From CAYQQU01 sp964419545 (GTDB taxonomy: Bacteria; Bacteroidota; Bacteroidia; Chitinophagales; Saprospiraceae), in NCBI GenBank assembly GCA_964419545.1, contig CAYQQU010000029.1:1-64000 (forward strand): a stretch of DNA of 64,000 bases, read 5' to 3'. The notes beneath the pieces were generated by a model. The model searched no databases. It saw only the letters and a program-made list of their open reading frames with translations, and was not told the DNA's origin. Below are positions 53,397 through 61,188 of the stretch, piece by piece. A program made the translations under genes and the position numbers. Numbering within the stretch: position 1 is the stretch's first letter; every line of letters begins with the position of its first letter.

Positions 53397-53560
53397 AGAG
53401 CTTGTTTGGAGGTAGTGCTTTTGAAGCGAAAAACTCAGATTTTGGGTTCTCCCGAAGGGATTTTTCCGGCTCATAGCAGCGCTACGGGTCGGAAAAATGC
53501 CACAGGGAGGTTCCAAAAGCTGGGTTTTGCAGCCAAAATGACTACCTCCAAACAAGCTCT
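53397..53560. repeat. 164-bp imperfect palindrome
   Basis: Perfect 20-bp outer arms (AGAGCTTGTTTGGAGGTAGT and ACTACCTCCAAACAAGCTCT) enclose further matching blocks: CAGATTTTGGGTTCTCCC against GGGAGGTTCCAAAAGCTG, and GATTTTTCCGG against CGGAAAAATG. The whole piece could fold into one long hairpin. It sits 12 bases upstream of the BI-1 gene start, between two minus-strand genes. Confidence 0.88.
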
Positions 53561-53605
53561 CAAACAATTCAAAGCTACAATATAGCAAACAAATAGAAGG
53601 AACCA

Positions 53606-53992
53606 CTAGTTCTCCAGCCTTTCTTCGAACTGGCGGCGCTTGATCGAGGTCGCCCGGAAGGCATAGCTGATCAGGTACGCCGTTCCGACGAAAAGGAACC
53701 CCAGTCCGATGCCCACCAGAATGGTGATATAGGTGGCCTGCCAGTTTACCGTCAGCGCGCCCAGGAAACCGCCCAGCACGCAGATGGCCGCCGCGACGTA
53801 GAGCATCACCAGGGCGTGGTGGAGCCGGCCGAGTTGCCGGATCTTCTGGTGTAAAATATCCCGGCTGCACTTCTGGTCATTGAGCATCCGTTCGATCTCT
53901 CCGGCGAGGGCGGTCGCCCAGTTGGTGCTCGACATGATGATCAGGCCGATGCCGGGTAAAATGGTCAGAGGAAAAATCCAGGATTCCATCAT
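53606..53992 (-). CDS. DUF2721-like membrane protein
   Basis: A 128-residue protein with three predicted membrane helices (about 5-25, 58-82 and 88-112). A basic amphipathic loop, LAGEIERMLNDQKCSRDILHQKIRQL, lies between the first two, the usual DUF2721 layout. The C-terminal tail is charged (FRATSIKRRQFEERLEN). No function is known for the family. It follows the nitrilase gene after 46 bases on the same strand (nitrilase being upstream) and may share its transcript. Confidence 0.6.
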   Translation of the reverse strand: MMESWIFPLTILPGIGLIIMSSTNWATALAGEIERMLNDQKCSRDILHQKIRQLGRLHHALVMLYVAAAICVLGGFLGALTVNWQATYITILVGIGLGFLFVGTAYLISYAFRATSIKRRQFEERLEN

Positions 53993-54038
53993 GTAGAAAA
54001 GGTGAAAATGGTGTCCGGAAAAAAGTTGTCTGCGGGCC

Positions 54039-54968
54039 TCAACCGGCCCCGTATTTCCATCGGTATTCGAAAACGTCGGGCCGGGCGTAATGCCCGGTGG
54101 GGTCGAAGTCCATCTTGCCGCTGGTCGTTTCCGTCAGGTCCAGCTGAGCGTAGAGAATGCCTTCTTCGTCCCATAAGGGGCCGGCCAGCGCATCGCCGAG
54201 GGGCGAAAAGATGACGCTGCCCCCGCGGGAAAGCACCTCCGGGCCGTTCGCCGGCGTTTCGCGGTACGGCTCCGGATAATCTTTACGCTCGACGTACTGG
54301 TTGCAGCCCAGCACGAAGCAGCGCCCCTCGCAGGCGATGTGCCGCAGCGTCGCCTGCCAGGTAGGCCGCTGGTCGGCAGTGGGCGCCAGGTAGAGTTGTA
54401 CGTTTTGCTGGTAAAGGGCGTAGCGGGCCAGGGGCATGTAGTTCTCCCAGCAGATGAGGCCGCCGAGGCGCCCCAGGGGAGTGGGCGCTATCTGCAGATC
54501 GTCTCCGCGCCCTTCCCCCCAGATGATGCGCTCGGCGCCGGTGGGTTTGAGCTTGCGATGGCGCAGCAACAGGGCGCCGTCGGGGCCGAAACAGAGCAGG
54601 CTGCAATAGAGCGTCCCGCCCCCCGGTTCTTTTTCGACGACGCCGATAGCCAGATACACCCGGTGTCGGCGGGCGAAGCCGCCGAGCAGGTCGACGGCTT
54701 CGCCGGGGGCGGTCAGGGTGTTTTCCCAATACTTCAGCCATTGATCGCGCCCGGCCGGGGAGCGGCTGCCGACTACCGTGCCGAAGCTCAGCCCCCGCGG
54801 ATAGCCCGGAATAAAAGCTTCCGGGAACAGGATGAGCTGCGCGCCCTGTCCGGCCGCCTCTGCAGTCAGGCGTCCGACCTTGGCCAGGGTCTCTTCCAGC
54901 CGGAAGAGGACGGGCGTGGCTTGTACGACCGCTACCCGGCAGGTTGTTGCATCTGTTGGGTTCGCCAT
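54039..54968 (-). CDS. Nitrilase (carbon-nitrogen hydrolase, branch 1)
   Basis: A 309-residue thiol hydrolase. The catalytic triad is visible: Glu50 in LILFPEAFIPGYP, Lys139 in RHRKLKPTGAERIIWG, and Cys173 in GGLICWENYMPLAR. The CWEN context and the HRKLKPT-ER-WG block point to true nitrilases, which turn nitriles into acids plus ammonia, rather than amidases. The length is slightly short because the C-terminal extension needed for spiral oligomers is brief. Natural substrate unknown. No operon partner other than the small DUF2721-like gene downstream. Confidence 0.85.
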   Translation of the reverse strand: MANPTDATTCRVAVVQATPVLFRLEETLAKVGRLTAEAAGQGAQLILFPEAFIPGYPRGLSFGTVVGSRSPAGRDQWLKYWENTLTAPGEAVDLLGGFARRHRVYLAIGVVEKEPGGGTLYCSLLCFGPDGALLLRHRKLKPTGAERIIWGEGRGDDLQIAPTPLGRLGGLICWENYMPLARYALYQQNVQLYLAPTADQRPTWQATLRHIACEGRCFVLGCNQYVERKDYPEPYRETPANGPEVLSRGGSVIFSPLGDALAGPLWDEEGILYAQLDLTETTSGKMDFDPTGHYARPDVFEYRWKYGAG

Positions 54969-55076
54969 AGTGGATGCTGCGAATTTATAAGTTAAATATC
55001 AGCCGCCGCGTATACCTTTTTTGCTGCAAAACGAAACATAAGAAACACATTTTTTTTCCAAAAAACCAAAATCCAC

Positions 55077-55985
55077 ATGGCTAACATTAGCACCTTCGAA
55101 CTGCTGGTAAAGCGCATCGCGCCCCTCGTCGGCAATCCGCTCATCGATGCGCCTTTCCGGCGTGCGGTGCAAGGGTACTTCCTGACCATCAGCAATCCCA
55201 ACGATCGCGACATCTTCTTTCGCATCCGGGCCCGCATCCCCGTCATCGATCCTGCTTCTCCGGATCGCATCGTGCAACGGGAGCTCATCAACGGCAGCCC
55301 GGCCGATCGCAACCACATCTACACCTACGACATCACCGGCGGGCCCGAGAACGGCCAGCTGGTCTACGAACCGATGCGCTGCCGGCGCACCACCTTCGGC
55401 GGAAGCCAGCGCACCTTCGTCACCAGAAACCTGAGGCTCCCGCCCGGCCAGACGGCGGCCTACAAGCTGTTGCCGGATATCGTGTCGCCGACGGTGAACC
55501 TCCCCGAGCCGGCCCTGGAGATCAGAGGATACCTGGAGTTTGTTCAGCTGGATTCGTTCATCATCATCATCCGGCCCGACGGTACTTTCGAGCTGGTGTC
55601 CGTAGACGCCGCGCCGGCCGACCTGCTGTTTACGCCCGAAATCCGGGGTACTTTCCTCGACAATAACTACCCCGGCGGCGCCGACCTCGACTTTGACCAG
55701 ATTGCGTACGCGATGCCTACCAGCACGGGCGGCGCTCAGATGACGATCACGGAATCAGAGTCGCTTTTCCTGATTTGCAACCTGCCCTTCATCCTCGACC
55801 CGGCAGATCTTTCCGGCTCCATCGACTTCAGCGGACGGGTAGTGCTCGACGAAAAGACCCTGAAAAAAATCGACGCCAAAGTGAAGAAACACCAGAAGAT
55901 CGAACCCGACCAGCGCTTCGAATTAAAGGACGTGGCCGGCGAGATCGAAGCTACGCTGAACCAGTTGGAACGAAGAAAGAAGTAA
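55077..55985 (+). CDS. Conserved-looking protein of unknown function
   Basis: A 302-residue protein with no signal peptide or membrane segment. It is rich in predicted beta strands: YFLTISNPNDRDIFFRIRAR, TFVTRNLRLPPGQTAAYKLL, LEIRGYLEFVQLDSFIIII and LFTPEIRGTFLDNN. It has a Lys/Glu-rich helical end (KKIDAKVKKHQKIEPDQRFE). The opening MANISTFELLVKRIAPLVGNP is distinctive. I do not recognise the family. It stands alone, with a clear terminator after it, so it is expressed as a single gene. A structural or binding role is more likely than an enzymatic one, as no catalytic motif is visible. Confidence 0.55.
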   Translation: MANISTFELLVKRIAPLVGNPLIDAPFRRAVQGYFLTISNPNDRDIFFRIRARIPVIDPASPDRIVQRELINGSPADRNHIYTYDITGGPENGQLVYEPMRCRRTTFGGSQRTFVTRNLRLPPGQTAAYKLLPDIVSPTVNLPEPALEIRGYLEFVQLDSFIIIIRPDGTFELVSVDAAPADLLFTPEIRGTFLDNNYPGGADLDFDQIAYAMPTSTGGAQMTITESESLFLICNLPFILDPADLSGSIDFSGRVVLDEKTLKKIDAKVKKHQKIEPDQRFELKDVAGEIEATLNQLERRKK

Positions 55986-56016
55986 GCCTTCTTTTTAAAT
56001 CAGTTCTATGTATAAC

Positions 56017-56052
56017 CACCGTCCCCGCAAGGTTATTGGGGACGGTGTTTTT
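56017..56052 (+). terminator. Terminator of gene 55077
   Basis: CACCGTCCCC and GGGGACGGTG pair perfectly around an 11-base loop and are followed by TTTTT, 32 bases after the stop codon. Confidence 0.88.
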
Positions 56053-56072
56053 CGTTTCGCCGCTAGGGCCGT

Positions 56073-56687
56073 TCAGGGCCGGGCGTAGCCGAGCTGGGTG
56101 TCCCGCTGCCCTCGGTAGTAAGTATCCAGTCCCAGCACCGCCAGGCTTTCCGACTGCTCCGGGTAGACGTGGCCGTCTTCGGCCGGCATGTCTTCCGGCA
56201 GCAAGATCTCTACGATTTTTCCTACGATAAAGAGGGCGCCGTTGGCCTGGATGGGGTGTTCTTCAACGAATTCGAGGCCCATCTTTACGCGGCTTTCCGC
56301 TACGTAGGGCGCGGGATGGCGTTCCGAAAATTGAGGCGTCAGCCCCACAGCGCTGAATTCCGAGGTGCGCTCGTCGTAATTGGCCGAGCTCTGGTGGGCC
56401 CGCTCCAGGATCTCCGGATGGATGTGGTTGAGCGTGAAGTAGCCTTTGGCTTTGATGTTGTGGTAGGTATGGCGGGGCACCGTCAGCGGGCGAAGCACGA
56501 ACCCCAGCAGAGGCGGCGTGGCCCCCAGGTGCGTGACGGAATTGAAGACGCCGAGGTTGGCCGCGCCGCGGTGTCCCATCGTACCCACCAGCAAGGCGCT
56601 GCGCAGGCCGGCGACGGTATTGATGAGGTGCATGCGGTAGAAACGGTCGGCCGAGAGGATCTCTTCCAGGGTAATGCGTTTTTCCAT
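56073..56687 (-). CDS. Flavin reductase-like (FMN-binding split barrel) protein
   Basis: A 204-residue protein with GLRSALLVGTMGHRGAANLG and FNSVTHLGATPPLLGFVLRP at the N-terminal half, the split-barrel FMN-binding region of the flavin reductase family, followed by DERTSEFSAVGLTPQ. Members reduce flavin with NAD(P)H for a partner oxygenase or bind FMN for other uses. No partner monooxygenase is adjacent. The ATG at 56687 is used; it is divergent from the membrane protein at 56717 with only 29 bases between start codons, so their promoters must overlap the neighbouring genes. Confidence 0.75.
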   Translation of the reverse strand: MEKRITLEEILSADRFYRMHLINTVAGLRSALLVGTMGHRGAANLGVFNSVTHLGATPPLLGFVLRPLTVPRHTYHNIKAKGYFTLNHIHPEILERAHQSSANYDERTSEFSAVGLTPQFSERHPAPYVAESRVKMGLEFVEEHPIQANGALFIVGKIVEILLPEDMPAEDGHVYPEQSESLAVLGLDTYYRGQRDTQLGYARP

Positions 56688-56716
56688 ATCTTGGGCTTTG
56701 CGAAAAAATCGAAACC

Positions 56717-57439
56717 TTGACCTGGCAGGCATTCGTACAGCCGAATACCCACTTCGGACTTTTTAACAACCAACATCTGCTGATGTTGGCGCTGACCGTG
56801 CTATTGTCCGTCCTTTTGGCGTTTCTGGGCCGCCGGACGCCTTCGGAACGGCGCCGCCTGCGCCTGGCCCGCCTGTTGAGCCTGGTGCTGAGCGGCACGG
56901 TGATCGGCTGGACGTTGCTGCGGCTGCGGCTGGGCGTTTTCGATCATCGCACCGATCTGCCCTTCGACATCTGCAACATGCTGGCCCTGGCGGCGCCCCT
57001 CTATGCCTGGCGCCCCCGGCAGCGCGTATTCGAGATCGTTCACCTTTGGGTGCTGGCCGGCACCCTGCAGGCGGTGCTTACGCCCCACCTGGAGGAAGGG
57101 TTCCCGCATTTTACGTTCTTCAAATACTGGATCGTGCACGGCGGGCTGATCGTTTTTGTCATCTATCTCGCCGTCGCTTTTCAGCTTTTTCCCACGCTGC
57201 GTTCGGTAGGGCGGGCTTTCCTCTGGTTGCAGGGGTACGGGCTATTCGTGCTGGCCGGCAATCTGCTGCTGGGCGCCAATTACGTCTACCTCCTCGGCAA
57301 GCCGCCCACGGCTTCGGCGCTCGACTACCTGGGGCCCTGGCCTTATTACCTGCTGGTAGTGGAAGGAGTGGCCCTGTTGCTGTTCCTGCTGATCTACCGG
57401 GTCACCGCGAGCCTGCGCCGGTGGCTGAATTTCTCCTGA
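56717..57439 (+). CDS. YwaF/TIGR02206-type membrane protein
   Basis: A 240-residue protein with six to seven membrane segments and the family landmark HRTDLPFDICNMLALAAPLYA. The segment HLWVLAGTLQAVLTPHLEEGFPHF and a late KPPTASALDYLGPWPYYLL agree with the TIGR02206 pattern. The start codon is TTG (MTWQAF); the next Met is inside the first conserved segment, so TTG is required. The function of the family is unknown. The CHAT/TPR gene begins 80 bases after its stop and is probably on the same transcript. Confidence 0.7.
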   Translation: MTWQAFVQPNTHFGLFNNQHLLMLALTVLLSVLLAFLGRRTPSERRRLRLARLLSLVLSGTVIGWTLLRLRLGVFDHRTDLPFDICNMLALAAPLYAWRPRQRVFEIVHLWVLAGTLQAVLTPHLEEGFPHFTFFKYWIVHGGLIVFVIYLAVAFQLFPTLRSVGRAFLWLQGYGLFVLAGNLLLGANYVYLLGKPPTASALDYLGPWPYYLLVVEGVALLLFLLIYRVTASLRRWLNFS

Positions 57440-57519
57440 AGCAAAGAGCCGAAGAGACCCAAGCAGCTAACCAAACCCCGTTTTTGTTTCGTAACTTCGC
57501 CAGGCAAAACGATGAACGC

Positions 57520-60069
57520 ATGCGCCGTCTTCTCCTGCTGCTCCTGAGCTTACCCTTCCTGTTACACGGCCAGACCGAAGCCGCTTTCCAAAAGGCGGAA
57601 AACCTGGCGGCCGAAGGCGACCGTTACGGCGCCGTCCGGCAGTTGGAACAATTGATCGCCGATTTCCCGAAACGCGAATACGACTGCTCGGTGGCTTATC
57701 TGCGCATCAGCGAACTACAACAGGAAATGGGCGACTTCACCGCCGCCCTGGAGGCGAACGAGCGCTCCAAAGCGCTGCGCGATGAGCTGCGCGCGGACGA
57801 TACTGCAGACAACTTTTTCCGGTACGGAGAGATCTACCGGGCGATGGGCCAATACGAAAGGGCGCTCTTCTATTACGAAAAAGCCCGCGATCTGCCTTTC
57901 CTGTTCCCGGAACTGTTCGCCCGGGTGAATGCCGGTATGGGGGAGGCTTTTCTCGCTATGGAGCTCCACGATGAGGCGGTTGCCTATTACCGCAAAGCGA
58001 TCAACCTGCTGGAGATCGAGTTCGGCGCCGACGATCCGTTCCTCTTTTCGTATTACGAGCACGGCGCGCGCGTGGCGCTGGCCGCCGGCGATCCGGACCT
58101 GGCGGCGGCTTACCTGCGGCGGGCGGAAGCCATCCGCACGGACCCGGTCGTGTACTACCTCCTGGGCGAATGCGCCGCGGCCGAGGAATCGACAGTGGAA
58201 GCCCGCGACCAGTGGTTGCGCGCGCACCGTTATTTTAGCGCCGATATCCAGGCTTCGCGCCGCGACAAAGCACAGACGGAGCTGGCGCTGGCCCGCCTCA
58301 ATGCCGGGGAGGGCGACCGCCAAGCCGCCTGCTCTTTTCTGCAAATGGCGATCCGCACCCTCTGTCCGCGCTTCAGCGGCGAAGATTTCCTGGAGAATCC
58401 ACCCGACGGCGCGCTGGTGCTCGACCCTTTGCTGCTGGTCGAAGCGCTGGGGGTGAAAATAGACTGGCTCTCCGCCACCGGCGCCGTCGATTCGCTGACC
58501 GCCGCCCTGGAAGCGGCGCGCTACGGCGTCAACGTACTGGACGACTTTCTGGCGTTCGGCGACCAGTCGCAACTCAACTGGCGTCGCGCTACCCGCGTCG
58601 CCCATCCTTTTTTCACTGCGGCTATAAAAGCCGGGCAGCGAGCCTATCGACGCACGGGCGACGAAGCCCATCTGCGGCGGGCCTTTGAATGGGGCGAACG
58701 CGGCCGGCACTGGGCCCTGCGCCTCTACCAGCTGCTCTTGCTCCAGCAAAGCCGCTTCGGAGAGCCGCTGCGGGAAGACTGGAAGGTGCGGCGCTGGCTG
58801 CAGGAGGCTACGCAGGAACTGGCCCGCGACCCGGAGAACCAGCGCTTGTGGATCGACGTCAAACAGCGCCAGCGCCTCCTCGACGAGCGCATCGCCCGCT
58901 ACCGGGAAGCGGCGCCCGAACTGTACCGCTGGCTCTACGACCGCAGCATTCCCCGCAACCGCGACCTGCCGGCATTGCTGCAGGAAGATGAACTGTTACT
59001 CGCCTATTACGTCGGGACAGACCAGACGTTTATTTTTACTCAGCGGGCGGAAAACCTGTCGCTGCACGTAGCGCCCGTCGGCGCCGCTGCACTCGCAGCG
59101 CTGGTCGATAGCGTCCGCTTCGGCCTGGCTCGCCGGCGGGAAGAGATGCTGGTTGCCCACGCCGCCACTTTATCCGAGGCCCTCCTCGCTCCGGTCGGTC
59201 GCGACCTGAAAAGAGCCGATCGCGTGCTCGTCGTACCGCACGGCCCTCTGTACGCGCTGCCTTTTGCCCTCCTGCCGGGCAAAGCGCCGCGGGGGCGCCG
59301 CATCAACCACCGGCAGCTCGATTACCTGGGCGTCGAGAAAACCTTGCTTACGGTCCCCTCGCTCACCGCCTGGTCCAACTGGTTGCAAAACGAAACGCCG
59401 CGCCAGGACAAGACCCTGGCCATCCTGACGGTCGATCCGGAGGCGGCGGCGGTCCCGGCCGACTGGCGGTTCGTTTTCGATACGCTTTATCAACGCAACG
59501 CCCGCAGCTTGCGGGTCTTATCGCGCGACGGGCAGCGGTTGGAGACCTTCAAAAGAGACACCCTTTCCGTTGATCAGGCAGTGCTCATCAGCGGCGCCCA
59601 AGCTGAAGACTGGGAGGCGGCGATGGCAAAGCACACCTACCTGCACCTGCGGGCGCCGGCCTTCGTCGACGCTACCACGCCCGTTTTTTCAGGGCTGCTG
59701 CTGCACCGCCAACGCAAAAAAAAGGAGCTCATGGAGCCGCTATTCAGCGAAGGATTCTACGGGCTGCCCCTCGGCGGCCGGCATCTGGTGCTGGACGGTT
59801 TTACAGGAGAAACGGCAGACTGGGGCCTGGCCGGCAGCTGGCCCGCGCTGGCGACGCCCCTGCTGCAGGCCGGCGCCCGCTCGGTGATGATCAGCTGGTT
59901 CGACGACCCGCGCGACCAGTCCCGCTTCTGGGCGCGCTACTACCAACTACTGCCCGAGCAGCCCTCCGAAGCCGCTGCTCTCCAAACCTTGCGCGCCGAA
60001 TGGGTGCGCCGCCCCGAAACCGCCGCTCCCTGGTACTGGGGGGGTGGGGTGATTAGTGGGGGGGGATGA
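57520..60069 (+). CDS. Secreted TPR protein with a degenerate CHAT domain
   Basis: An 849-residue exported protein: signal peptide MRRLLLLLLSLPFLLHGQ, TPR-type helices over residues about 22-330 (ENLAAEGDRYGAVRQLEQLI; GQYERALFYYEKARDLPF), a coiled linker, and a CHAT-like caspase-fold domain from about 545 to the end. CHAT proteases need a His in a THG-type motif and a Cys in SACETG. Here the aligned positions read YLHLRAPAF, with Pro713 in place of His, and LVLDGFTGET, with Phe761 in place of Cys. So the fold appears kept but proteolysis lost. The last residues (WYWGGGVISGGG) run into a G/T-rich repeat tract. It may be a scaffold or binding protein. Confidence 0.78.
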   Translation: MRRLLLLLLSLPFLLHGQTEAAFQKAENLAAEGDRYGAVRQLEQLIADFPKREYDCSVAYLRISELQQEMGDFTAALEANERSKALRDELRADDTADNFFRYGEIYRAMGQYERALFYYEKARDLPFLFPELFARVNAGMGEAFLAMELHDEAVAYYRKAINLLEIEFGADDPFLFSYYEHGARVALAAGDPDLAAAYLRRAEAIRTDPVVYYLLGECAAAEESTVEARDQWLRAHRYFSADIQASRRDKAQTELALARLNAGEGDRQAACSFLQMAIRTLCPRFSGEDFLENPPDGALVLDPLLLVEALGVKIDWLSATGAVDSLTAALEAARYGVNVLDDFLAFGDQSQLNWRRATRVAHPFFTAAIKAGQRAYRRTGDEAHLRRAFEWGERGRHWALRLYQLLLLQQSRFGEPLREDWKVRRWLQEATQELARDPENQRLWIDVKQRQRLLDERIARYREAAPELYRWLYDRSIPRNRDLPALLQEDELLLAYYVGTDQTFIFTQRAENLSLHVAPVGAAALAALVDSVRFGLARRREEMLVAHAATLSEALLAPVGRDLKRADRVLVVPHGPLYALPFALLPGKAPRGRRINHRQLDYLGVEKTLLTVPSLTAWSNWLQNETPRQDKTLAILTVDPEAAAVPADWRFVFDTLYQRNARSLRVLSRDGQRLETFKRDTLSVDQAVLISGAQAEDWEAAMAKHTYLHLRAPAFVDATTPVFSGLLLHRQRKKKELMEPLFSEGFYGLPLGGRHLVLDGFTGETADWGLAGSWPALATPLLQAGARSVMISWFDDPRDQSRFWARYYQLLPEQPSEAAALQTLRAEWVRRPETAAPWYWGGGVISGGG

Positions 60070-60105
60070 GTGTGGGTGTGGGGATGAGTGTGGGTGTGGG
60101 TTCAG
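60045..60105. repeat. G-rich and GTGTGG tract at the end of the CHAT gene
   Basis: A poly-G stretch within the last codons is followed by two ATGAGTGTGGGTGTGGG units. It lies in the gap between convergent genes and overlaps the final codons of the plus-strand gene, resembling the tracts at 4501 and 63645. Confidence 0.8.
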
Positions 60106-60107
60106 GC

Positions 60108-60641
60108 TCATTTAAACTTAATTGCCTCCAGGGCCAAGAAGCCGCTTCCGATATTGGCGAAGCTCTTCTCTTCGGGGTCGGTCATCATTTGCAGCAGCTC
60201 GGTTGGGCTGACGGTGAAGACCTCGATGAATTCCAGTGGGTCCAGCTGCTGCGACTGGATGCGGCGGCAGCCGGTGGCCAGCATACAATATTGGCATTCA
60301 GTGGTATAGGAATTGCGCACCTCTTTGAGCAGGGTGATCCGCTCGGCCACGTAGCCGGTTTCTTCCTGCAATTCGCGGGCGGCGGCCACCTGGGGCGTTT
60401 CGTTCTCATCGAGATAGCCTTCGGGGAAGCTGGTCAGTACCTTTTCGGGGCCCGGCCGGAACTGGCGGACCAGGATAAACTCCTCCTGCTCGGTGAGGGC
60501 GGCGACGGTGACGAACGAGTCGTTCCCGAAAATATCATAATCGGCCTCGCGCCCGTCGGGCAGCCGGAAACGCCGCCGGATCAGGTCGCGCCAGCCGCGG
60601 TAGGCGTAGCGCTCGCTTATCTTTTCCCAGGGTTGGATCAT
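60108..60641 (-). CDS. NUDIX hydrolase
   Basis: A 177-residue hydrolase with a perfect Nudix box, G-x5-E-x7-REL-x-EE-x-G, in GYLDENETPQ followed by VAAARELQEETGY. The preceding VTVAALTEQEEFILVRQFRP and FGNDSFVTV segments resemble ADP-ribose pyrophosphatase-type members, which cleave nucleoside diphosphates linked to other groups. Substrate not determined. It starts at an ATG next to a 546-base repeat-bearing interval and is convergent with the CHAT gene, 38 bases apart, across a G/T-rich tract. Confidence 0.85.
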   Translation of the reverse strand: MIQPWEKISERYAYRGWRDLIRRRFRLPDGREADYDIFGNDSFVTVAALTEQEEFILVRQFRPGPEKVLTSFPEGYLDENETPQVAAARELQEETGYVAERITLLKEVRNSYTTECQYCMLATGCRRIQSQQLDPLEFIEVFTVSPTELLQMMTDPEEKSFANIGSGFLALEAIKFK

Positions 60642-60685
60642 ATTGGTTGTTTTTGCGCATCAATAACATTTGCGGCCGGCCATTC

Positions 60686-60821
60686 TCGGTTTGAAACATT
60701 GTATGCGCTCGTCCCGGCCGGACGAGCTATCGGCAGCCTGTTTTGTACGCAGTGATTGCCGCGCCGGAGGTGCGGAATAGAAAAGATGGCCGGCATGCCG
60801 GGAATATTCTGTACCTCCGGC
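60686..60821. repeat. Dispersed repeat family B, copy 2, with a following hairpin
   Basis: TCGGTTTGAAACATTGTATG through GCAGTGATTGCCGCGCCGG matches 36301-36383. It then runs into a hairpin whose arms are GCCGGAGGTGCGGAATA and TATTCTGTACCTCCGGC (60763-60821). It forms part of the 546-base interval between the NUDIX and SCO genes. Confidence 0.75.
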
Positions 60822-60960
60822 ACGGAGGCCCCTGGTGTGTAACTCCTGTTTTGCATGAAGATCAATTGCTTAAAAATGCATACTGCCAAACCGGATATCG
60901 CTGCTTTGCGGTGCAATTTTAAGCTTTCTTAGGGAAAAGAGGGATGCGCCCCCCAATTTT

Positions 60961-61083
60961 AAAAGATCACTAACGCAAGAAAAGGTGGTGGAAGAGCAGA
61001 TCCGCCACAAGAGCTTCGGGATCAACGCCGGCGTGCTGCTCCCCTTCGGCGGATCGAAGGAGCCGTATGCTTACCGCTTTTAG
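60961..61083 (+). pseudogene. Possible 3' remnant of an exported or outer membrane protein gene
   Basis: A 40-codon open piece ends SFGINAGVLLPFGGSKEP then YAYRF and a stop. A terminal Phe after alternating hydrophobic residues is the usual end of an outer-membrane beta-barrel. No start codon or upstream domain remains; stops lie about 30 codons before it. Identity is a guess and the piece may be chance, although it is less repeat-like than its surroundings. Confidence 0.3.
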
Positions 61084-61100
61084 CAGAAACGGCTTCAGTA

Positions 61101-61157
61101 TAACCCGGATCATTCATGGGTTCACAATAGATTGATCCATGAATAATCCGGGTAAAC
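61101..61157. repeat. Palindromic repeat family A, short copy
   Basis: TAACCCGGATCATTCATGG and CCATGAATAATCCGGGTAAA are inverted around only about 17 bases, giving a compact hairpin. It lies 31 bases before the stop codon of the SCO gene on the opposite strand. Confidence 0.85.
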
Positions 61158-61188
61158 GAAAAAACCTTCAGCCCCACAAACCTCAATC

